From: Corella eumyota
Taxonomy: Eukaryota > Chordata > Ascidiacea > Phlebobranchia > Corellidae
Reading direction: 5' to 3'
DNA length: 64,000 nt
Assembly (NCBI GenBank): GCA_963082875.1
Contig: OY720100.1
Span: 15,400,591 to 15,464,590 of the forward strand
The notes beneath the pieces were generated by a model. That model had not been told where the DNA came from. It was given only the letters and a program-made list of their open reading frames with translations, and ran no database searches. The position numbers and the translations under genes were made by a program. Positions 26,201 through 38,200 of this stretch are shown here, one piece after another (positions within the stretch are counted from its first letter, which is position 1; every line of letters starts with the position of its first letter).

Positions 26201-29200
26201 TAGGCGCTATAAAGGGTATAAATTTCTGCTAAGCCAGCACCCAATCAGCAGCATAATTATCGGATAACTACAATCTATAATATTCCAAACTGCCAGTCAA
26301 CTCAAAGTCAACTCAAGTCTGGGTCAGAGTAACTGTTCTTACTTTATGTTTAGGTCGTGAAGTCGACTTTCCTACATCTAAAATAAATATTTTATAACGT
26401 TTTACTACGTGAATTTAAATATAAGTTTTAATTAAAATTGCCTTTTTTTGTTTAGGAAAATGTTGCTGGTGCCAGTTGTTCAAGATGCAAAAATGGTTTC
26501 TATAATTTGCAGTCTTCGAACCCGTTTGGTTGTGAAGAATGTTTTTGCTTCGATGTAACTAGTACATGCACGTCATCGAACCTAAGATGGTAAGTTCTAT
26601 AAAAAAATGGTATTGTCAATATTTAAAAAATGTTTTTAAATTGAAGTTCTTTATTTTTTCAGGTCATTCTTTTTAAATATATGTTTAGATTTTTATTAAG
26701 TTAATTTTATTCTAAAATTCTTATTTTTTTATTTATAAAACCCATTTTATTTTGTGTTAACCTAGGTCTACTATACAAACAAATCAAGGGTGGGAAGTCA
26801 AAGACAGAAATGGACAACGCAGGTCTTTAGCTCAATTCGACTTCGATCTCGGAGAGCCTTTTGTGGAGCATGGAGAAGTAGCGAGAGAACTTGAAACAAC
26901 GATGTATTATTGGGCCGCTCCTTCGCTCTACCTCGGTAAGATAAACATGCAATTACTGGAAATTAAGTAACCAAAGCCCGCCGTTTGTTTTAATTGCCAC
27001 CGGGCTTAAAGCACCACAAATTGTCTCAACGTGAGGCTAATAGTGGCATTTAAACGGTGCTTATTCCGTATTGTGGTTGATAATCGTTCAATTGTGTGCC
27101 CATAATTAAAGCCTAATTCGAGAGTTTATACAAATACAATTGTCTTCCTGTTATTGTTTATTTATTTCTCCTTATTTTCAGGTAAGCGGTTAGACTCATA
27201 CGGGGGCACACTACGCTATATCGTCTCTTATGATATTACACGAGGTTCCCAGGCTTTCTTAATACAAGACACGGACGTTATTCTAGAGGTAAGCACTTAA
27301 TCGGCCTGGAGAATCCGAAATTTCTCATTCGAAACACGATTATTTGTTCTAATAACATGTAAACGTTCTCTAATTAAGGGTCACGGGAAAACACTCTTGT
27401 ACAATTACCGGGGTAGTTTAGTGGAACCACAATATGAATACGAGGTGGTGTTAAAGTTGGCTGCTTCTCAGACTGATAGCGACTACGGCTGGGTCGAGGC
27501 TACGACTTTACAGCCAATCAGCAAAGCCGACATGATGATGGTGTTAAATGACGTCACTAGGATCTTAATTCGAGCGGTTTACAGTCGAAACAGCGAAGCC
27601 GTATATAGGTTTGTAAACTTTTAATTTTTTGTAAGTTATATTTTTTTAATTTCCTTTTTTTTTCCTTTTTTTTTCATATTACCTTAAGGTGATAGGTTTT
27701 ATATTTTTTATTGGGGAAGGGTGTGCTGTTATGACGTGTTTTGAGCTATCCGTAAACGCCGGGCTCAAGGGCGAATAGTGTGACGTTGGTGCGGCTCGAA
27801 CCAGAAACCTTTCGGCTCGTAGTCCAACGCCATGACCTGTTCGCCACACTACCTGACAACTTTTTATTTTTGGTTAGAATTCGTGACGTTTATCTGGAAA
27901 CAGCGGCACCACAAGGACAGGGAATAATGGCGACATCTGTCGAGCAATGTTTTTGTCCATACGGTTACACTGGAATGTCATGCGAGATATGTTTGGATAC
28001 TCATTGGAGGTAAATTAATCTAAACCATTTTTTAAACTATAATAACTTCTACATAAAAGGGTACTTTAAAGGCTAGGTCATGGTAACAAATGGTAACAAA
28101 AAGACCGGCAGCGTGGTGTAGTGGTAAGAACACTTGCTACACCACTATGAGGTCGTGGGTTTAATCCCGAACTCCTGCTGAGCCGGCACTTAATCAGCAG
28201 TATAATTATCGGCAATTATAATCTATAATATCCCAAACTGCCACAGGCCACTCAAGACTGGGTCGGAGTAACTGATGTTTGTCTATGTTTAAGTCGCGGA
28301 TTCGACTTTCCCACATCGAGGATAAAGATTTATACAAAAAAAAACTTATATTTGCAGGAGCGGGGATAAATGTTTAAAATGCGAGTGTAATGGTCATTCA
28401 ACAAAATGTAACAAACTGAACGGAGCATGTCAGGTAAAAAATCCTAAAAAAAATTCCCAAAAAATTAACAACTATTTTTAGAAGTCTTAAGCACATTTAA
28501 TTTTAAGTACCTGATAATGTCTGCATTTTTAAGGAAGTTTACAATTTGTTGTGCTTATTATCTTAAGTATTAGAAGTTAATTGTCGTACAAATAAGTTGT
28601 TTTTTATGGGTTTTAAATCTAATTAACTTAAAGAGCATAGAAATGAAATTGGAAGCAAAATAAAATGTTTATTTTGTTGTAGAATTGTGAGCACAACACA
28701 ATGGGAATGCACTGTGAGAAATGTAAGCCTGGTTATTACGGTGATGCAACTTGGGGTTCACTTGATGATTGTCAAAGGTAAAAATTTCATTTTTTTTTTC
28801 AAAAATTTTTTTTAAAAAGGAATCGGTAAATGAATAATTTTTTTTCAATTTAATTTTTATGTTGTAAAAAATTGGGTTCAATTTTAGATTTAATTTTCAC
28901 TTGCTTTTTAAAAATGAATGTTTTAATTATTTTTTTTAAATTTTTGGTGTTTGTTTTTTAAAGATGCACTTGTCCTCTATCAATATCCAGCAATAATTTT
29001 AGTCCAAGTTGTCAGATGGACAGACCAACTGGAGGATTAGTTTGCTTGGAATGCCCGCAAGGTTATGCTGGGAAAACATGCGAATTGTAAGTTACTTAAA
29101 AAATCTTTAGAATAAAAAAATAAAAGAAAACAAAAGTGCTATAAACTTAGTATTTTTTGACTATTTTAAAAGTTAGGTTAAAGTACTTTTGTAGTTAATT

Positions 29201-32200
29201 AAATTGTCTATCATGATATTTATAAATTTAAAAAGGTATTTAAAAGTTGGTTGCGGTGGGGATCGAACTCAGGACGTCAAGTAATTATAACTACTTATCT
29301 TTCTTTAATTTTAGGCTAAACATATAATTTTAAATTCAAATCTTATATAAAAAATTTTTGTTTTTCGTTTCTAGTTGTGCTGATGGTTACTATGGTGACC
29401 CTACGACACCTGGCGGAAGTTGTCGACCGTGCGACTGCAGCGGAAACTCACAAACTTGCGACCGACACAGCGGTGTGTGTTTCAACTGCGAGGGACACAC
29501 GGCCGGGGTACACTGCGAACGATGCCAAGTCGGTAAGTGGGCGATGACGTCATAGTCGGTTTTAATGACGTCACAAAATGAGTTAAATGTTCGTTTTATT
29601 TTTTTAGCTTATTACGGCGATGCTATTAACCTTAAAAATTGCCAGTCTTGCGACTGTCATCCGATTGGTTCTCTCAGCCGCCAATGTAACTCCGTCACGG
29701 GTCAGTGCACTTGCAAGCAGGACGTTCACGGGAGGCGGTGTGACGCATGCGCAGTAAGTTATGCCATAGAAATCTTATAATATTTTATTTTAATGTGATT
29801 TTTGTGTGTCCATAGAACGATCACTATCTTAGTTCGGACGCTCACATTTGCGTGTCATGTGACTGTGACGTCACGGGCAGTATGACGTCACAATGCTCGT
29901 CGACGGGAACGTGTATTTGCAAGATAGGGGTGGAGGGCGATTTGTGCGATAGATGCGCCAATGGATATTACGGATTCACGTCGACTGGTTGCACAAGTAA
30001 GTGGTTATGACGTCATAAATAAATAATGATATGACGTCATTTAACAACCCAAAACTGGGTCAACTAAAATCACAATAAAAACTCTTTTAATATTTATTGC
30101 CTTATAAAATATTCATACAATGGGATATGAGCTTTTAATAGACGCAAAGTACACAAGGGTTATAACAATTCAAATTTCCTTTTAACTTTAGAATGCGATT
30201 GTCAACACACAAATGGCAATTGTGATCGAATAACTGGGGATTGTATTTGTCCACCGAATACTGGAGGTCTTGCTTGCTCGCAATGCTTACCTGGGTTCTA
30301 TTATTGGCACGCTGTGATTGGCTGCAAGGTAATGTTTCCCTTTTTATTTGATTATTTTTATTTATCCTCAATTTAAGAAAAGTTTGTCTATTTTTTGTTA
30401 ATATTAGGGTGTTAAAAATTGTGTATAAAATGTGTCACTTTAGAAGTATGTTATTTTTTTTTGATATATTTTGCTTTTTATGTCTTTTTTTTAAGGTAAA
30501 CTTACTTTTTAAAGTTTTTTAATGAAAAATATCGACTTGCAATCTACTGTATTAATATTGTAGGCAATAATACCGTTTATTTTCCTTTTACAGGCTTGTG
30601 AATGTAACATAACTGGTTCGGGGTCGAATGAATGTCATTCTGTTACTGGACAATGTCCGTGCAAGTTATCTTACACAGGACTTGACTGTGCACAGTGCAG
30701 GTAGATTTAAAACAAAAAATTATAAAAAATCATAAAATTTAAAAAATGTGAAAAAAAAGACAAATTATAAAATTTAAAATATGTAAAAAAAAGGGAAAAT
30801 CATAAAATTAAAAAAATGTAAATTTAGTGCAATTCTTGCATTTTCCTTTGATTAAATCAAACTTAAATTGCAAGATTTTGTACATTTTTTATTATTTGTT
30901 TTATGTAGAAATGGATTTTACGGTTTTCCAAACTGTCAGGCTTGTAACTGTGATATAACTGGGACGGATAATTCAACTTGTCAGCCTGATGGTATTTGTG
31001 AATGCTCTAATAATGGAAGCTGCCTTTGCAAAGTAAGTTTCTTTGTATCTAAATATTAATTACTCTAACTAATTTTATCATTTACATTTTTTAGTCTTTT
31101 TTTTATTAAAATTTTTAATTTTTTTTTAGGAAAACGTGATTGGTCAGCGATGTGACCAATGTGCTGTTGGTTCGTTTGGATTATCCAATCAGAAGGAGCT
31201 TGGATGTACCACGTGTTACTGTTCAGGTGTCACTGATCAGTGCACACAGTCTGATTACGTATGGGGACCACCGGTAAGTAAAAACTTTTAAAAAAATATT
31301 AAAAAAAAAAAATAAATAAATTTTAACATTTTTTTATATTTTTTTTTGTATAATAAATATTAAAAAATTACCCTTTTTCTAATTCCGAATACAGATTAGA
31401 CTTTTGGATCCCTTTGAAATAGTGGTGAGACAAAACGGTGTGTCTCAAATAAGCAATAATAACTTTCTGTAACATATAAGCGCCTTTAATTACAACCACC
31501 GCTTAAACTTTTTGTAAAATGCAACAAGCAATTATTTTTAGAAATTAAAACATAATTTTATGTTTACAAATTAATATAAGCCATTAAAACAAGCTGGTAT
31601 AACTTATTGGTGGCTTATAGATGGTTGTAAACCTAGCATTTTGGTGTAAATATTGTGATATTGCAAAAATATATCTCTAAACGCAAATCTCTAATACGGT
31701 GGCAAAAAAGCTTTTTTATGCTAAGTAGAAAAGCATGGCAGCTTAAATAAATGTTTTTTAGTAAGTTTATACATGTATTTATCCTTGATGTTATAAGGCT
31801 AAAGTTTAAGCTTATAAACAGGGCTGTGAAGTAACATTTGTTACCCAGTCTTTAGCATAGATACATTGGGAATCAAACCTAGGACCTAGCGTACTTATGT
31901 CCAGCGCCTCAAGCCGGCAGTTGTGGACTTGTAATTAAAAAATATTTTTTTTACAGATTTCTTTAAAATCTGCACCAGTGGAAGTTTTAAACGAACTCAA
32001 CTTCAACAATGGTGGGGTTGTGACGTCAGACAGCTTTGTGACGTTGAATTCGAGATTTTCAAGACGCAGTGTGAGAAGCGAGCCTTACTATTGGAGACTA
32101 CCACCTCAATTTAACGGCGACAAAGTAAAAAAAACATATTTTTGATTACATATATTTATCTTTAATGTGGAAAAGCGGTCTTTAAGGCTTAAACATAGGC

Positions 32201-35200
32201 TAGCATTTAATACCCTGACCTAGTTTTGGGTTGACTTTGTTAGTTTGAGATATTATTGAATATTTTTGCCAAATAATTAACATGCCGATTTGGTTTGCAT
32301 TAGTTAAAGTTGCTTTAAAAGCGTCTTTTTCGAGGTCGCTACAGCATGGAAACACTGGTGATCGAACCTATGACTTCATGTATTAAAGCCAAGTGTTTTA
32401 CCACTCTTTGTCCATAGTCTTTTTTAATTAAAACCGTTTTTAATGCATCAAGTAACTTATAACTAAACTATTTTCTTTTTTAGACGTTATCGTATGCCGG
32501 CAATTTGAGCTACACAATCTATTACGTCTCCGCCTTCCCACCTAGCGGAAAAACTGGCGCGGGCGTCATGATCCGGGGTGGTGACGTCACAACTTACACT
32601 ATCCAGTATTACGTGACTGATCCTGACGTAGGCGCGAGTCGATCGTACGTAGTACCAATGCAGGAGGTAAAAACATTTTTGTAAAGATTTATGTGATATT
32701 TATTAGCATGGTAAAATTACCTATTTGATTTTTTTTGTATTTATATTTATCCTCGTTGTCGGAAAGTCGAATGCGCGACCCAAACATGGAGTAACATCAG
32801 TTACCCCGACCCAGTCTCGAGTTGCTTGTGGCAGTTTGAGATATTATAGATTATATATACCCGTTCTGATTAAATAATTTGCTTAGCAAGAGTTCATACC
32901 GTTTATAGCGCCTCACTCAAGGGCGCTACAGCATAAGATCACTGAGGATCGATGCCAGTACCTCATGTAGTAGTGTAAGAAGTGTTCTGACCACTACGCT
33001 GCCGGTATTTTGCTCTTCACAATAATATTTTGTTTATGTTTTAGTTTGGTTGGACGCATATCGAAGATGATAGAAAAGTTACTCGATCTGAGTTTGCAAA
33101 AATTTTAGAAAAAGTCGAATTTTTTCTTATCAAAGCATCTTATGGACACCTACTTGACCAAACTAGGTAAAACTGCTTTGTTTTTATAATATAATCAGTT
33201 ATTTTTCAATATATTTATCAGGTAAGTTATTATACATTCATATACTTATATTAATATATTTTAACTTAAACCTTAAATCTTTTTATTTTTTATTCACTTA
33301 ACGATGTCTTAACGCATTTTTCATTAACATAAATTATTTTTTATAGGTTAAGTCAAGTCTATCTTGATGTAGCCCAATCTTATGTAAGAGGAAGGGGGGA
33401 TAATTCTGATGTTAATGATTATCCACTGGCAATAGGGGTTGAACAGTGTATCTGTCCTACTGGTTATACCGGATTATCATGTCAGGTATAGTAATCTAAT
33501 TATATTAGTTTTGTACTTTATTTCATTACTGTAACGAATCCGCCATCTTATTGTTTACGCTAAATGTTATCAGATCCTAGTCACGTACCGACACCTTTTC
33601 TTTATCACGTGATTTGTTATTTAACTGTTTCAAAAGTATTCTACGTTAATATTCGTGAAACGAGCTCAATTAAGTTTTTTACTTTATATTTATTACCTAT
33701 GTAAAATTTTTTTTTTAATAAATAGCATTTTTTAATTACTTTTTATTGTACTATAGGAATGTACTGATGGCTATATGCGAATCCAGCAAGGAATCGACTT
33801 TGGAAAATGTAAACCTTGTCAATGTTACAACAGAAGTAAGACGTGTGATATTACAACAGGAAAGTGCTTGGTAAGTAAATAACATTGTAAGAAATTTGAT
33901 AACTGGCATTTTTTAACTATATTAACAAGTGTTAATATTTAAAAAAAGATATTAATAGAATAATATCAAAGATTTTTTGTATATATCTTTATCCTCGATG
34001 TGGGAAAGTCGAATGCTCGACTTGAACATAGACTAACATCAGTTACTCCGACCCAGTCTTACCTGTGGCAGTTTCAAATAATATGGATGTTATTGCCCGA
34101 TAATTATGATGCTGATTAAGTGTTGGCTCAGCAGGAGTTTTTACCGTTTATAGCGCCTGACTTACGGAAGGTACAGCATGAGAGTAGTGGGGATTGAACC
34201 CACGACCTCATGGTGGTGTAGAAAGTGTTCTTACCACTACACCACGCTGCCGGTATAAATTATAATCAATCTTTTGTAGAACTGTAAAGACAAGTTTGTT
34301 GGTCATTTTTGTGAATCCTGTATACCCGGCTACCACTTGAGTGGAAATGAATGTATTAAATGCGAATGTCCTGGAAGTAGTGTAGATAACAACTTCAGTC
34401 CCACTTGTATTTCTAATGGAAGTAATGGAGATTATGTTTGTAATGATTGTGCTGTTGGATATACTGGAATACATTGTGAAAGGTAGGAATTTTTTTAAAG
34501 TTGATTTTATGGTTCAAAATTTATAAGATGGTGTTTAATTTGGTTAAAAAAACAACTTAAATGGTTGACCATATTTAAAAAATGGTTAAATTAAATTTAT
34601 TAATAAAAATATGGTGTTTTCAGTTGTGCGAATGGTTATTTTGGAAATCCGACCATACCAGGTGGTTTCTGTGCCAAATGTGGTTGCAATATTGCTGGTT
34701 CGATAGATGGTGTTTGTGATAAGTTTACTGGTCAATGTAATTGTGAGAATGGTATCAGGGGAAGAATTTGTGACCAATGTGAGGAAAAACATGTGATCAC
34801 ATCAGATGGTTGCTCAGGTAAACCAACTTTTCATTCTAAACCAGTTGAAAGTTGTCTTTTTTAAATATACCGGCAGCGTGGTGTAGTGGTAAGAACACTT
34901 GCTACACCACACATGGGGTCGTGGGTTTAATCCCCACTGATCTCATGCTGTAGCGCCCTTGAGTAAGGCGTTATAAATGGTATGAACTCTTGCTATGCCA
35001 GCAAATTAACTACCAGGCAATTATATTGTATAATATTCTAAACTGCCACAGGCAACTCGAAACTGGAATGGAGTAACTGATATTACTCTATGTTTAAGTC
35101 GCGCATTCAACTTTATATACAAAAAAAAATTAAAAATGCAATCTGGTGCTATTGTTTGGCTTATTGTTAAAAGATTTGCAAAAATTTAGTAGCTACTTTT

Positions 35201-38200
35201 CTAAAGATATTGTTAGTGGTAATCAAACTCAGAAGCTTCGGTAGATCTCCCAGTAGTAAATACCAGATTTTTAGGCCAACAAATTGTCTTTGGGACTTAC
35301 TTAGGCACAAAATTTTCCTTATTATAGAACAAATTATATTTTTTTGTATTAGTTTACATGCTTTTTTATTTAAATGTGAATATTTATCGTGTTTTTCAGC
35401 CTGCAATGATGGATGTTCTGGTTTATTACTAAATGACTTAGAAGCCATGAGGAACATGGTGGTAAGAGTTAATATCAGCAACATGTTTCCTGCTCCTTGG
35501 CACAGACTTATATCAGCTCACAATCTTACAACTGAACTACAGGTAAATAAAGATTTAAAGTTTATTATTTTATAAAAATGGCAGATGTAAATATACTCTA
35601 TATTGTTGTGTCTAATTTTTTAAATTTGACCAGGTCATCTTAAGGTAAAATTGCGACTCTTTTAGAGTAGTAGAAATGTTGTTTATTTAATACTGATTAC
35701 TTGCCTTTATTACTATTGAAAATAAGGTTTTACTTATATTATAACATATTTTATATATTGTATTCAGTTAAGAGTATAACTTAAATAGTTTGATTGTTAT
35801 TTAAAAATATATTTGTAGAATTTATATTCTTTGATTTCTGAACTAAACAACACGAATCCTTTTGACCAGGTTTGGTCATTTAACTTTTTTCATGCTTGCA
35901 AGATCTTCTTTACAAACTTAACTTCATAATTCTCATATTATTCATTTATATTTTGTCTTTCTATTTTTTCAATACCTTTTTTTAGTTCTTATCATAAAAA
36001 TTGAAGCATTTAGTTTTTCATTTTTACAAAGAAAATATATATAGTTATATTTTTCATCTCAAAATTGGATTTTTTTTTTAAATTTATTAAAGTATTGTAT
36101 TTTATAAAATGTTTAAGTTTCTTTTTCTTCTTTTTCTTATTTATATCTTAGCTCTATTTTTATTTAACAACAGCCATATATTGAACTCCTTCTTCATAGA
36201 AAACTAAACTATTTAGTGGATAAATGGTTCACTGTAAAGGTATATGCTCAAAAGTAACATATGCTTTTTTCTTTTTCTATTAATCTCTGTTTTCTCTGTT
36301 TTTATTTGGGTCTTGAAATTATGTTTTGATTTTTTTGAAATGTAATCAGTTTGGAAGAATGGTTGAAGCATGTATTTTTGACTTGAATTATTTAAATTTA
36401 TTTTTAAAGATTTTTACAGAATTTTCAATGTCAATTCTTAATCATTGGAATATTTAAATCTTTAATATTTGTACATGTAGGAAAATTTGGACACTGCTAC
36501 ACACGATACAATGAAAGGTTTAATGGATATAATGCATATTCCTGACAATTTAACTGAACTAAATCGCAGAATTGACCCACTTATGGCAGGGGTAAGTTAC
36601 ATCATTGAAAAAAATAATTAATTTTTTTTAACATAAACATTTTTTTTGTATATATCTTTATCCTCGATGTTGGAAAGTCGAATGCGTGACTTAAACATAG
36701 AGTAACATCAGTTACTCCAACCCAGTCTTCAGTTGTCTTTGGCAGTTTGGGATAATATAGATTATAATTGCCTGATAATTATACTGCTGATTAAGTGCTG
36801 GGTCAGCAGAAGTTCATGCCGTTTATAGCGCCTTACTCAAGGGTGCTACAGCATGAGATCAGTGGGGATTGAACCCACGACCTCATGTGTGGTGTAGCAA
36901 GTGTTCTTATCACTACACCACGCTGCCGGTTTTATGTTGGTTTGCTGATAGTAATATTGTTTTTAAAGTATTTTAATATTTTGTAGTCAATAACTTGTGA
37001 CCTGGACGGCAGTGATTTAGTTTCAAAAGTTCAACTTTCATCTAAGAGAGTGAAAGCAGAGAAGAAAAATGTTAGGGGTTTATTGAACACCATCAGAGGT
37101 CAGTTGCAAAATTTCTAATATTAATAATTGTAAAATTATAAGTTAGACTATAATTAAAACTTTTAAACTTTTATCAAAGTTTTAACAAAGATTGTACTAT
37201 TTTACATTAATTTTTAAACTATTAGTTGGATGTTTTTTTACAAAATAAAACAGTTTGTTCTATATACAAATTTTGTTCTTATTTTATATAATTTATTTTT
37301 AAATGGTAAATCCATTTTTTTATTAAAAATTCTGAATATTTTAAATTTAAATAATTATATCTTTATTTTAATGATTAGGTATGAGCCGAAAGTCTTCAAG
37401 ATTGTTGCATCAATTAATGAACAACTCAGCAGCTGATGTTTTAAACATGCAGGATGAAATTACAAGAATTGTGAACGAAGTTAGAGCTAAAGATATGGAG
37501 GCTTACCAGATGATTGCAAACAAAGAATTAGAGTTAGTGGAAAACTTAAACTAAAGTTTTATACTTAATACTGTTTTTATTAATTAATTTACATATTTTT
37601 TTATATAAAAATACTGTATGACTTTTAATAAGATATCTTTTTTTTTGGTGTCTTTTATATTAAGTTAGGTGCAGTTATTTTTGTTATAAGTTTACAAAAA
37701 TTTGTTCGTTTAATTTAATAATTTTAAAAAATTTCTTTGCAGACATGCTCACAATTTATCTCATTACGTTCGGGTTGAATTTACTGAGAGGGTAGCCAAA
37801 GAACTTTTAAAAATTAACTCTAGTGAAGCAGCATTACGAAAAGGAGTATCCAAGTTTAAGAAAAAAACAAAAAGTTTTAAGAAAATAATCAAAAATGTGA
37901 CTGCTGTGATTGATATTGCTGATCAAATGAATGATTTAAATAATCAAACGCTGAGACAGGTTGCGGTAAGTGAACGTTTAACGACCAAAATTAGAATTTT
38001 TAATAAAACAGCTGTCGTAACAGAATGTGAAATAGATATGTTACTTTGTAGAAATATAGTTTTAAATAAAACAAAATGTGTTCTGTTACAACAGCTGCTT
38101 TGGCACTGTCTTAGGTATCTACAAGAGATTTATAACTCTTATTTTGCTGATATACATTTGTTTAATATAAACTATAAACCATTTTAAATTTTAATCTATA

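Larger units (their letters stand above)
23987..26589 (+). other. lama1/2: laminin exons 8-12: LE modules 1-4 and start of LE5
   Basis: Exons: 23987-24098, 24477-24624, 25399-25614, 25941-26043, 26456-26589. The translation is a chain of 8-Cys laminin-type EGF modules (for example [62 protein letters not shown]). They form the rod between the LN domain and the first L4 domain. The last exon carries [13 protein letters not shown], the first half of an LE module that the L4 domain interrupts, as in vertebrate alpha1/2. Confidence 0.92.
27878..31273 (+). other. lama1/2: laminin exons 16-26: LE5 (end) to LE14 (start)
   Basis: Exons: 27878-28009, 28358-28433, 28683-28777, 28964-29086, 29375-29532, 29608-29753, 29816-29996, 30192-30328, 30594-30700, 30909-31032, 31130-31273. 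It resumes with [15 protein letters not shown], the second half of LE5, then runs through LE6 to LE13 ([68 protein letters not shown]). It ends with [10 protein letters not shown], the first half of LE14 before the second L4. The count of nine LE units between the two L4 modules equals vertebrate alpha1/2. Confidence 0.92.
31957..33485 (+). other. lama1/2: laminin exons 27-30: second L4 module
   Basis: Exons: 31957-32124, 32484-32666, 33045-33166, 33347-33485. The translation shows [69 protein letters not shown] and [16 protein letters not shown], which is the L4 module followed by the second half of LE14. The YYWRLP landmark is shared with vertebrate alpha1. Confidence 0.92.

Noticed and set aside
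27780-28013. reading the frame at 27780-27877 as laminin exon sequence
   Set aside because: Exon 16 starts at 27878 after TTAG, which joins in phase to exon 15; the upstream part is the tRNA-like repeat.
37897-38187. 96-codon frame in the coiled-coil region
   Set aside because: Only the part up to 37965 is exon; the rest is intron read-through past a good GTAAGT donor.
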